Below are positions 9,301 to 15,660 of a stretch of 46,792 bases of DNA, one piece after another; position 1 is the first letter of the stretch, and each line of letters opens with the position of its first letter. The notes under the pieces are model-generated. The model was not told the origin of the DNA. It was given only the letters and a program-made list of their open reading frames with translations, and searched no databases. The stretch is from Deltaproteobacteria bacterium. Lineage in GTDB: Bacteria > Myxococcota_A > Polyangia > DRWM01 > JAAZOP01. A program made the position numbers and the translations under genes. The stretch covers positions 1 to 46,792 of the forward strand of contig JACRCZ010000020.1 of the NCBI GenBank assembly GCA_016218765.1. The letters are read 5' to 3'.

Positions 9301-9471
9301 CGCCGGGACGTCGCGCCCGTCCTCGCGCACGTCCCCGACCCAGTCGCAGTCGTAGCACCACGCATCCCCGTCGTCGTCCCCGCCCGTCCGCCCGCCGCAT
9401 CCGGCGGCCAGGGCGACGGAGACGATCGCCACGGTCGATCCCAGTACGAGACGTCGCTCCCTGATGGACAT
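6307..9471 (-). CDS. Large multidomain Cys-rich lipoprotein: DUF4215 repeats, MopE ladder, three PPC-like domains
   Basis: The protein has 1,054 residues. ATG 9471 is preferred to an upstream in-frame codon because GGAGGT lies 7 nt before it and a lipoprotein signal follows (VLGSTVAIVSVALAAGC). An acidic tether (GGDDDGD) comes next. Eight DUF4215-type units follow (CGDGVxxxGExCDDGN), then six CNGxDDDCDGxxDDGF motifs exactly 56 residues apart. The end holds about three beta-sandwich units of roughly 110 residues, each opening with NDAC and resembling PPC domains (GTYFVVVDGW). DUF4215 and MopE-type motifs are typical of secreted myxobacterial proteins, and MopE binds copper in methanotrophs. 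Binding of Ca or Cu here is inference, and no catalytic domain is visible. The gene follows mutS2 on the same strand with a 129-bp gap, so linkage is unclear. Confidence 0.88.
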   Translation of the reverse strand: MSIRERRLVLGSTVAIVSVALAAGCGGRTGGDDDGDAWCYDCDWVGDVREDGRDVPAGCGNGTRDTGEECDDGSRNSDLRRDACRTDCRLAHCGDGVTDSGESCDDGNLDDGDACRNTCVLASCGDGVVGPGEACDDGPDNSDTRPDACRTACVPAWCGDTVIDRAEGCDDGNNLDGDGCAADCVPEGAVCGNGVVEGVEECDDGAGNSDTAPGACRTSCVRFRCGDGVTDPGEACDDGNDVPGDGCEPDCSPGGACGDGVIDAGEECDDGNADDGDACLTTCVAARCGDGFEQAGVEECDPLIVYDGVCDTPCGTVGTLSCTAVCAFECLVPAEACNGADDDCDGAPDDGFACVRDAATACVTACGALGTGTCTGDCALPPAADCASPPETCNGADDDCDGVPDDGFACAAGAAVTCRTSCLSPGSGVCSAACELPAGAACVPPAEVCNGADDDCDGAPDNGFPCRRGTATSCTTTCGSAGTGTCTLDCALPAGAACVAPAEVCNGVDDDCDGVADDGFACAAGTAVACTTACGTAGSGACSATCVAPDPAACVPPAEVCNAADDDCDGVPDDGFGCVRGAAVSCTTTCGSSGSGVCTDACAAPSGAACTAPAEACNGADDDCDGVPDDGFACVAGTSQVCSVSGCAGTQLCDAGACNWLPCDFGAAPTNDACAGAIEITASGTFTGATCAATGDYTATCGASAGGPDVVYRLTLAVAADVTMDTVGSSYDAVLHLHSSGSCPGPELACDDNTAGGTPGQARFFRNLAAGSYWVIVDGAGAGGRGNYVLNVDVSSTPPPANDACAAAIDISAGGVFTGSTATAADDHTYSCTPSAAGGRDVWYTFTLAARELVYIDTVDGNTWDSVLQLRQGACGSAAAVACADDQCRTYSGGLRSQIVRELDAGTYFVVVDGWNAGAAGGFTLRFQHAPCLGATAIPGNGNYNGTTAGAGNDQTGTCGGATADDVLYYVPMCGPRSVTFSTCSAATLFDTVLYVRGGSCTAADLACNDNNPLCASGALASSVTAALPQGLSFVVVDGFFGAGGAYRLNVAGM
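7576..8465 (-). repeat. Exact 168-bp periodic array encoding six MopE-type motifs
   Basis: The same block (plus-strand core CCGTCGCAGTCGTCGTC) recurs beginning near 7576, 7744, 7912, 8080, 8248 and 8416. All five intervals are exactly 168 bp, or 56 codons. Each unit encodes CNGxDDDCDG, then evenly placed Cys-x-T-x-CG and CxxxC pairs. No interval carries an indel. Confidence 0.92.
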
Positions 9472-9600
9472 GGCGCGCACCTCCATGCCTCCCCGCCCCC
9501 TGGGAAGCTGTCCCGGAAGCGTGACCGAACGCCGGCCGGACCGCAAGTCCGGCGCTCCTGGTGGCGCGAAACCCCACCCGCCCCCGGCGCACCGCAAGCC

Positions 9601-12093
9601 TCACTTCAACCGCAGCAGGCTGACCCCGTCCCCGCCCTCCCCCGTCTCGCCGGGACGCCACTCCGAGACCAGCGGGTGCGCGCGCAGCTTCTCGCGCACG
9701 GCCTTGCGCACGGCACCCGTGCCGTGGCCGTGGATCACCCACACCGTCCCGGCCTCGGCCTGGAACATCCGGTCGAGCTGCTCGTCCAGCCGATCCAGCG
9801 CCTCGTCCACCCGCAACCCGCGCAGGTCGATCGTGTTGGCCTCCGTCCGCGGCAGCCACACGTCCGCCGCGGCAGCGACACGCCTCGCCGCCGAAGCCGA
9901 TGCCTTCCCGCCCTTCCCGCCCTTCCCGCTCTTGTCCCCGACGCCCGGGCCCGCCCCTTCCCCGATCAATCCCCGCTTCACCCGGCGCAGGTCCCCGAAC
10001 CCCACGCGCGTCTTCACCGAGCCGAAGGCGACGACGGCCTGGTCCTTCGCGGTGTCGACCAGGATCCCCTCCCGCCCGACGGAGACGACGTACACCGTGT
10101 CTCCCTCGGCGTAGCGCTCCGCCGCCACCGCTTCTCCCGGCGCCTCGCCGCGCAGCGCCGTCTCCACGGGACCTGCCGGCCCGAGCTTCTCCGCGGCCTG
10201 CTCCACCTTCTCCTCGACCTTGCGCACGACCTCCGCGGTCGGGCGGCGCGTCTCCCGCAGGTACTTGCGCGCCGTGCGCAGCTCGTCGCGCAGCGCGTGC
10301 ACCTGGCGCCACAACCCGGCCACCTCGCCGCGGATCGACTCGTGCTCCCGCTGCCGCGCCTTCGCCAGCTCCTCGACCAGCCGGGCGCGCTCGGCCTGGA
10401 CCTCGCGCTTCTCCGACGCCGCGTCCGCCGCGTCGCGCTCGGCCCGCGCGTGCAGCTCCGCGATCCGCGCAAGGCGTTCCTGCGAGTCCAGGTACGCCTG
10501 CGGCAGCTCGCCGCGCGCGTCGGCGACCACCTCGCGCGGCAGGCCGTAGTGCGCGGCGACGAGCAGCGCGGCGCTCGTCCCGACCTCGCCGCGGTGCAGG
10601 CGGTACGTCGGCTCCAGCGTGGACGGGTCCATGCCCATCGAGGCGCGGTGGACGCGCGGGTCGCGATCGGACAGCCGCTTGAGCGGCTCGTAGTGCGTCG
10701 TGACCACCGCGGCCACCCCCGCGGAGACCAGGTGCCGGGTCACGGCGACGGCCAGCGCGGCGCCCTCCGCCGGGTCCGTTCCGCCCGCCAGCTCATCGAT
10801 CAGCACCAGGTCGCCGGGGCGCATGGCGCGCAGCGTGCGCGACAGGTGCGACACGTGCGCGGAGAACGACGACAGCGACAACGCCAGCGACTGCTCGTCG
10901 CCCAGCTCGCAGAACACGCCCCCGGTGAGCCGGATGCGCGCGGCGCGCGCGGGCACGGGCAGTCCGGCGTGCGCCAGCAGGACGCCCAGGCCCAGCGTCT
11001 TCATCGCCACGGTCTTCCCGCCCGCGTTGGGGCCGGCGACCACCAGCGCCTCGCCCGGCGCAATCGCGATGTCGTTCGGCACGACCTCCGTGCCGCCCAG
11101 CGCCAGCAGCGGATGCCGTGCGCCGAGCAGCTCGTGCCCGCCCTCCTCGACCAGCTCCGGCAGCACCGCGCGCAGCTCCAGCGCCATGCGCGCCGCGGCC
11201 AGGCGATGGTCCAGCGCAACGAGGCCCTCGAAGACGACGCGCAGCGCGCCGGCGGTCGCCTCGACCGTCCGCGACAGCTCGCGCAACAGCCGCATCGTCT
11301 CCCGCCGCTCGGCCGCCTCCAGCAGCCGCACCGCGTTGACCTCGCCCACCACCTCCCGCGGCTCGACGAACACCGTGGCGCCCGAGCCGCTGTGGCCGTG
11401 GACGATGCCCGGCACGCGCGACTGCGCCTCGACCTTGACCGGCATCACCGGCCGGCCGTCGCGCTCGGTGACGTAGCGATCCTGCAGGTGGTCGGACAGC
11501 TCGACCGTCAGCTCGCGCAGCCGCCGGTCGACCCGCTCGCGGGTGGCGCGCGTCTCGCGCCGGATGCGAGTCATCTCCGGCGACGCCTCGTCGCGGATCG
11601 TCGCGTCCGGGGCGACCACGGCATCGACGTCGGCGGCGAGACGCACGAGTGCCGGCAGATCGGCGTCCTGCCCGTCGCGCGAGAACAACGCGGCCAGCGC
11701 CGGCAGCCGCTCGGCCCGCAGCAGGATCGGCCCGGCCGCGGCACGGGCGAGGTTGGCCAGCGCGGCCAGCGCCAGCAGCGCCGCGGCATCGAGATCGGCG
11801 CTGCGCGCCGCACGCTCGATCGCCTCGGCCACGTCGGGCAGCGTCGCCAGCTCCGGCGGCCGCAGCCCGGGGTCGTCGTCGCGGTCCCCCGCCGCGAGCA
11901 GCCCCATCGCCTCCCCGACCTCGGCCAGGCGGCACCGGATCGCGCCCGTGCTCCCCGGCCAGCCGAAGCCCTCGCGGCGCGACGCCGCCGCCGGCGAAGC
12001 GCACCGCGCGACCAGCGCGTCCAGCACCGCCGGCCACTCCAGCGCCCGCAACGCCGCCGGCTCGAACCCCGCCTGCCCTCTATCGGTGTCCAT
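9601..12093 (-). CDS. mutS2: Endonuclease MutS2
   Basis: The protein has 830 residues, slightly longer than usual. Order: an N-terminal alpha region (FEPAALRALEWPAVLDAL), the MutS-like clamp and lever, an ABC-type ATPase with Walker A GPNAGGKT at residues 354-361 and Walker B region LVLIDELAGGTDP, a coiled-coil stretch, a Gly/Lys-rich linker, and a C-terminal Smr domain with IDLRGLR and HGHGTGAVR. The first domain of MutS that reads mismatches is absent, as expected. Family members suppress recombination in Helicobacter and split collided ribosomes in Bacillus; which applies here is not shown. The ATG at 12093 lies inside a dispersed repeat, which thus supplies the first codons (MDTDRGQ). No good ribosome site is visible. 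The Smr linker holds a 9-bp microsatellite. Confidence 0.95.
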   Translation of the reverse strand: MDTDRGQAGFEPAALRALEWPAVLDALVARCASPAAASRREGFGWPGSTGAIRCRLAEVGEAMGLLAAGDRDDDPGLRPPELATLPDVAEAIERAARSADLDAAALLALAALANLARAAAGPILLRAERLPALAALFSRDGQDADLPALVRLAADVDAVVAPDATIRDEASPEMTRIRRETRATRERVDRRLRELTVELSDHLQDRYVTERDGRPVMPVKVEAQSRVPGIVHGHSGSGATVFVEPREVVGEVNAVRLLEAAERRETMRLLRELSRTVEATAGALRVVFEGLVALDHRLAAARMALELRAVLPELVEEGGHELLGARHPLLALGGTEVVPNDIAIAPGEALVVAGPNAGGKTVAMKTLGLGVLLAHAGLPVPARAARIRLTGGVFCELGDEQSLALSLSSFSAHVSHLSRTLRAMRPGDLVLIDELAGGTDPAEGAALAVAVTRHLVSAGVAAVVTTHYEPLKRLSDRDPRVHRASMGMDPSTLEPTYRLHRGEVGTSAALLVAAHYGLPREVVADARGELPQAYLDSQERLARIAELHARAERDAADAASEKREVQAERARLVEELAKARQREHESIRGEVAGLWRQVHALRDELRTARKYLRETRRPTAEVVRKVEEKVEQAAEKLGPAGPVETALRGEAPGEAVAAERYAEGDTVYVVSVGREGILVDTAKDQAVVAFGSVKTRVGFGDLRRVKRGLIGEGAGPGVGDKSGKGGKGGKASASAARRVAAAADVWLPRTEANTIDLRGLRVDEALDRLDEQLDRMFQAEAGTVWVIHGHGTGAVRKAVREKLRAHPLVSEWRPGETGEGGDGVSLLRLK
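9907..9929. repeat. 9-bp microsatellite CCCGCCCTT in the mutS2 linker
   Basis: About two and a half tandem CCCGCCCTT units fill 23 bp and encode KGGKGGK before the Smr domain. The same 23 bases recur in reverse orientation at 21551-21573, just upstream of mutS. Confidence 0.75.
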
Positions 12094-12115
12094 CGGTGTC
12101 CATCGGTGGTTTCTT
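12081..12115. repeat. 35-bp dispersed repeat, copy 1 (carries the mutS2 start codon)
   Basis: The element is built of a 10-bp unit, ATCGGTGTCC, repeated and followed by ATCGGTGGTTTCTT. It matches 18852-18886 with one mismatch, in the same orientation. Its minus strand supplies the ATG of mutS2 at 12093. A diverged version is at 38061-38092. Confidence 0.88.
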
Positions 12116-12129
12116 CCCTCCGGACCGGC

Positions 12130-12135
12130 TACTAT
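12130..12135 (+). promoter_or_regulatory. Possible -10 box for a near-leaderless lipoprotein mRNA
   Basis: TACTAT ends 8 nt before ATG 12144, which would place transcription start within about 2 nt of the start codon. No ribosome site precedes this gene. The expected -35 position (about 12107-12112) is TGGTTT, a poor match inside the dispersed repeat. Confidence 0.35.
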
Positions 12136-12143
12136 AGCGGCCC

Positions 12144-13649
12144 ATGAACCGGAAACAACGGGCAGCGGGGGGGATCGGTGTCGCGGCGGGTCTCACCCTC
12201 GCCGCGTGGACCGCGGCGGGCTGCTTCCTCGACCTCGCGGGGACGCCCGGCGGCGACGCCTACCTCCCGGACCGCCGCGATACCCCGGACGCAACGCCCG
12301 ACGCCGACGTCGCCCCGGACGAAGGCGAGGACGACGCGGACTCCGAGCTTCCGGAAGGGAGCTGCCTGACCGACCGCGACTGCGGGGACACCACCTGCGC
12401 CGACGGCAGCCTGTGGTGCAACGCCGGCGCCTGCGAGGCGCTGCCGCCCATGACCTGCCCCGAGGACGGCGTGCGCTGCACCCGCAACTACTGCTCCGTC
12501 ACCTCGCCCACCACCAGCTCCTGCGTCCGCCAGGCCGCCAGCTCCTGGTGCCCCGCCGGCTGGACCTGCGACCAGGACGCCGGCTGCGTGCGCCGCGACC
12601 GCGCCTGCACCAGCGCCGGCGAATGCGACGACGGCGTCGCGTGCACCGAGGACCGCTGCGTCCCGGGCCTCGGCGTCTGCGGCAACGACCCCATCGATGC
12701 CGACGGCGACGGCGTGGGCGACCAGGGCTGCGCCGGCACCGGCCGGCTCGGCGACTGCGACGATGCCGACCCGGAGATCAACCCCAACCACCCCGAAACC
12801 TGCCGGAATCTCCGGGACGACGACTGCGACGGCGTCACCGACTACGCGGACGAGGACTGCGCCGGCGCCCTGGACAACGACCTCTGCGCGGACGCCGTGC
12901 CCCTCGTGCTGGGCGTCCCCACCCTCGTCGCCGTCTCCGGCGACCTCACCGGCTACGGCCACGAGTCCGGCTCGGCCTGCGGCGGCGAGGGACCCGATGC
13001 CTTCTTCCGCGTGACCCTCGACAGCGAGCGCCGCCTGGTGCTCGACACCGCCCACGCGGGGCTGGACACGGTGCTGACCGTCCTTCGCGACTGCGACGGG
13101 GACGAGGTGCTCTGCAACGACGACCGCAGCGACGTGCCGACCGCCGGGTCGCGCGTGGAGCACCGCCGCCTCCCGGCGGGCAGCTACGTGATCGCCGTGT
13201 CCGGCAAGACCGCCGCGGACGCCGGCCCGTTCGCGCTGCACTACGCCGTCCTGGACCTGCCGCCGGCCGCGACGTGCTCCGATCCGATCGACGCGACGGA
13301 CGGCGGCACGTTCGCCGGCTGGCTGACCGACGAGGGCATCGATGCCGGCTCGTGCGCGCTCATCCGCACCGGCGTGGGCCGGCAGGAGCGCTTCGTCGCC
13401 CACGTCGCCGCTCCCGCCGACCTGTGGGTCAGCACGGCCGGCACGAGCTTTCCCACCGCGCTCTACCTGCGCGCCGGGAGCTGCACCTCGATCGACGAGC
13501 GGGAGTGCGTCACGGGCGAGGCGTGGACCGGCGCGGTGCTCCACCCGGGCGCGGGTTGGTCCGGCGACGCCCACATCACGCTCGACTACCTGGCCCCCGG
13601 CCTGGACGGCGACCCGGGCCAGCCGTACCGGATCGAGATCAATCCCTGA
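12144..13649 (+). CDS. Cys-rich lipoprotein with MopE-like motif and two PPC-like domains
   Basis: The protein has 501 residues. A lipoprotein signal (GLTLAAWTAAGC) ends at Cys27. It is followed by a strongly acidic tether (DADVAPDEGEDDADSEL), then a Cys-rich block with EGF-like spacings (about residues 70-180). An Asp-rich MopE-like segment follows (DCDDADPEINPNHPETC and DDDCDGVTDYADEDC). Two beta-sandwich units of about 110-120 residues end the protein; each carries an initial Cys-x-DA motif and AGSYVIAVSG-like strands, as in the PPC-like units of the 6307-9471 protein. The shared modules suggest both belong to one surface family. Function is unknown; calcium- or metal-stabilised folding is inferred from the Asp-rich motifs. 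It is transcribed away from mutS2 and converges with the IgGFc-like gene, 9 bp away. Confidence 0.85.
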   Translation: MNRKQRAAGGIGVAAGLTLAAWTAAGCFLDLAGTPGGDAYLPDRRDTPDATPDADVAPDEGEDDADSELPEGSCLTDRDCGDTTCADGSLWCNAGACEALPPMTCPEDGVRCTRNYCSVTSPTTSSCVRQAASSWCPAGWTCDQDAGCVRRDRACTSAGECDDGVACTEDRCVPGLGVCGNDPIDADGDGVGDQGCAGTGRLGDCDDADPEINPNHPETCRNLRDDDCDGVTDYADEDCAGALDNDLCADAVPLVLGVPTLVAVSGDLTGYGHESGSACGGEGPDAFFRVTLDSERRLVLDTAHAGLDTVLTVLRDCDGDEVLCNDDRSDVPTAGSRVEHRRLPAGSYVIAVSGKTAADAGPFALHYAVLDLPPAATCSDPIDATDGGTFAGWLTDEGIDAGSCALIRTGVGRQERFVAHVAAPADLWVSTAGTSFPTALYLRAGSCTSIDERECVTGEAWTGAVLHPGAGWSGDAHITLDYLAPGLDGDPGQPYRIEINP

Positions 13650-13658
13650 CGCGCGGGA

Positions 13659-15653
13659 CTACTCCGGCACCGCGATGAGGTTCAGGCCGCCGGGGTAGCC
13701 GTACGACACGTAGGCGTCGAAGCCGTAGACGACGAGGCCGAAGGGCAGGCCGGGACGGCCGGTCGTGGTATCGATCGAGCGGATCTCGTGCACGCCGTCG
13801 TTCTGCAACCCGTCCTCGACGTCCCGCGGACCCAGGATCTCGGGCTGCGACAGCGGGCAGCGGTAGATGTGGTAGGTCGTCGGCGTGTCGACCTCGTCGA
13901 ACAGCTCGGTCATCTGGCAACTCCGCGGCAGCGGCTCCTTGTCGAACTCCAGGAACGCGCCCGCGTGCGCGGCGATGATCAGGTAGTCGAACGCGTACAG
14001 CTCGGGCGTGAGGAAGACGTAGCTCGACCGCCACTGCTCGACCGGCGGCACGAGGATGAACGCCGGATCGCCGCCCGGCCACTCGGTGTCGATCCCCGTG
14101 ACTTCCTGGCTGGAGACGAACTGCGCGACCTCGATCGGCCGGTTCGAGTGCAGGACCAGGTCCTGCCACACCTCGCGCGTCGTGTATTCCCCGGCCCGCA
14201 GGGAGATGGGATCGGTCGGATCGACCTCGCGGCGATTGCAGGCGTCGTAGCTGAACGCGACGTCGACCGGCGTCGTGAGGACCTCGGTACCGTCCTCCAC
14301 CGCCAGCACCCGGAAGTACTCCGGCTCCTCGACGATCGAGACCACGCCGCCCGCCGCGTAGACCTCCGGCGTCCGCGCCGGCGTGCGCGCGAAGACGTAG
14401 GTGTAGCCGAACGACGAGTCCGGGATGAGCTGGTCCTCGAGGTGGTCCGCGCAGCAGCGCCGCGTGGAGAGGTCGTGGAAGCACGGGACGTCCGAGGCCT
14501 CGGAGCCGGAGTACACGGCCACCGGCTTGTCGGACTCGATCAGCGTCCCCGTGAAGTCGGCGTTGAACTCGCCCGTCTCCAGGTTCAGGACCTCGTACGG
14601 CCCGAGCGTGAACTGGAAGCGCTCGCCCTCCAGCCACTCGCCGGTCCCGTCCGGCGGATCGGGCAGCGGCATGACGTCGGTGCTGAGCGTGACGGCGACG
14701 GTCGTGTCCGCCTCGGTGCCGACGATCGTCAGGAACGCGCGCAGGTCGTCCCGCATGTCGGTGTCGGGGTTCTCGGGCGTGTTGGCGATCGTCTGCGGCC
14801 AGGCCATGACGGTGTAGGTCGAGCCCAGCCCGCTCTTGGGCAGGAGCAGCGAGGCGTCGTTGGAGAAGACGCCGACGTTGTCCAGGGGATTGAACTGGTA
14901 GGCGATGATCGGCGCGGTCGAGGTGATCTTGTAGGCGTTCGCCGTCCAGGCGGTGTGGCTGCCGCTGTTGGCGCCGCCGGGGGGCGTGCCGTCGACCTCG
15001 CGCGGGTCGAGGTTGAACACGAACAGGTCGTCGGTCGAAAGCTCGATCCAGTCCACCTCGCGCTCCTGCGGCGGCTCGCCCGGGGGCGCGTCGTTCACCC
15101 ACACCCGCACCGTGGCGAGCAGCGGGGAGGGGTTCGAGACGACGACGGCGTACTGCTGCATCGTGGCGTCGAGGCCCTGCGTGACGGCGTTGTCCAGGTC
15201 CACCGCCCAGTACTCGCAGCCGACGTTCGAGTGCAGCCGCTCCGCGTTCTCGCAGCCGTTGACGCAGCGGCCGTTGACGCACTGATCGCCGCGGGCGACG
15301 TCGCAGGTGTCGACGTAGGCCCACTCCTGGCCGTCGTCGGAGCAGCGGACGATGTCGTTGCCGTCGCAGGCCAGGGTGTCGGGCGAACAGAGCGCGCAGC
15401 CGAGCGTCTCGGGGAAGGAGATGCAGGTCAGGCCGAGCGGGATGCACTCCCGCGTCAGGATGGCGGGGAACTCGCTGCCCTCGGGGAAGGTGCAACGCTG
15501 CTCGACGTTCTCGTCGAGGCAGAAGACGTCGCCCTCGGTGCGGCACCAGGCCACCGGACCGTCCGCCGAGCCGTCCGGGTTGCCGTCGGACGGAGGGTCC
15601 GTGCACGCGCCGGCCAGCAGGAGGACCGCGAGCGGGATCGAGACGATGCGCAT
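13659..15653 (-). CDS. IgGFc-binding-family lipoprotein
   Basis: The protein has 664 residues. Signal MRIVSIPLAVLLLAGAC gives a good lipobox, followed by an acidic tether (DPPSDGNPDGSADG). Residues 35-130 form a Cys-rich stalk (CLDENVEQRC, CSPDTLACDGNDIVRC). The rest matches the bacterial IgGFc-binding family pattern: a WAVDLDN strand, PIIAYQFNP, SDKPVAVYSGSEASDVP, and a repeated second half (RPIEVAQFVSSQEV, DPAFILVPPVEQW). The name comes from the mammalian IgG Fc-binding protein. In environmental bacteria binding of antibody is not expected, and a surface adhesion role is family inference. The gene starts 7 bp after the stop of the IPT/TIG lipoprotein gene, so the two form an operon and may act together at the cell surface. 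Confidence 0.88.
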   Translation of the reverse strand: MRIVSIPLAVLLLAGACTDPPSDGNPDGSADGPVAWCRTEGDVFCLDENVEQRCTFPEGSEFPAILTRECIPLGLTCISFPETLGCALCSPDTLACDGNDIVRCSDDGQEWAYVDTCDVARGDQCVNGRCVNGCENAERLHSNVGCEYWAVDLDNAVTQGLDATMQQYAVVVSNPSPLLATVRVWVNDAPPGEPPQEREVDWIELSTDDLFVFNLDPREVDGTPPGGANSGSHTAWTANAYKITSTAPIIAYQFNPLDNVGVFSNDASLLLPKSGLGSTYTVMAWPQTIANTPENPDTDMRDDLRAFLTIVGTEADTTVAVTLSTDVMPLPDPPDGTGEWLEGERFQFTLGPYEVLNLETGEFNADFTGTLIESDKPVAVYSGSEASDVPCFHDLSTRRCCADHLEDQLIPDSSFGYTYVFARTPARTPEVYAAGGVVSIVEEPEYFRVLAVEDGTEVLTTPVDVAFSYDACNRREVDPTDPISLRAGEYTTREVWQDLVLHSNRPIEVAQFVSSQEVTGIDTEWPGGDPAFILVPPVEQWRSSYVFLTPELYAFDYLIIAAHAGAFLEFDKEPLPRSCQMTELFDEVDTPTTYHIYRCPLSQPEILGPRDVEDGLQNDGVHEIRSIDTTTGRPGLPFGLVVYGFDAYVSYGYPGGLNLIAVPE

Positions 15654-15660
15654 CGTTGGT

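Noticed and set aside
6685..12147. A 1,820-codon plus-strand open frame antisense to the Cys-rich lipoprotein and mutS2
   Set aside because: It is a high-GC shadow: Arg/Ala-rich, and it spans two real genes and their gap.
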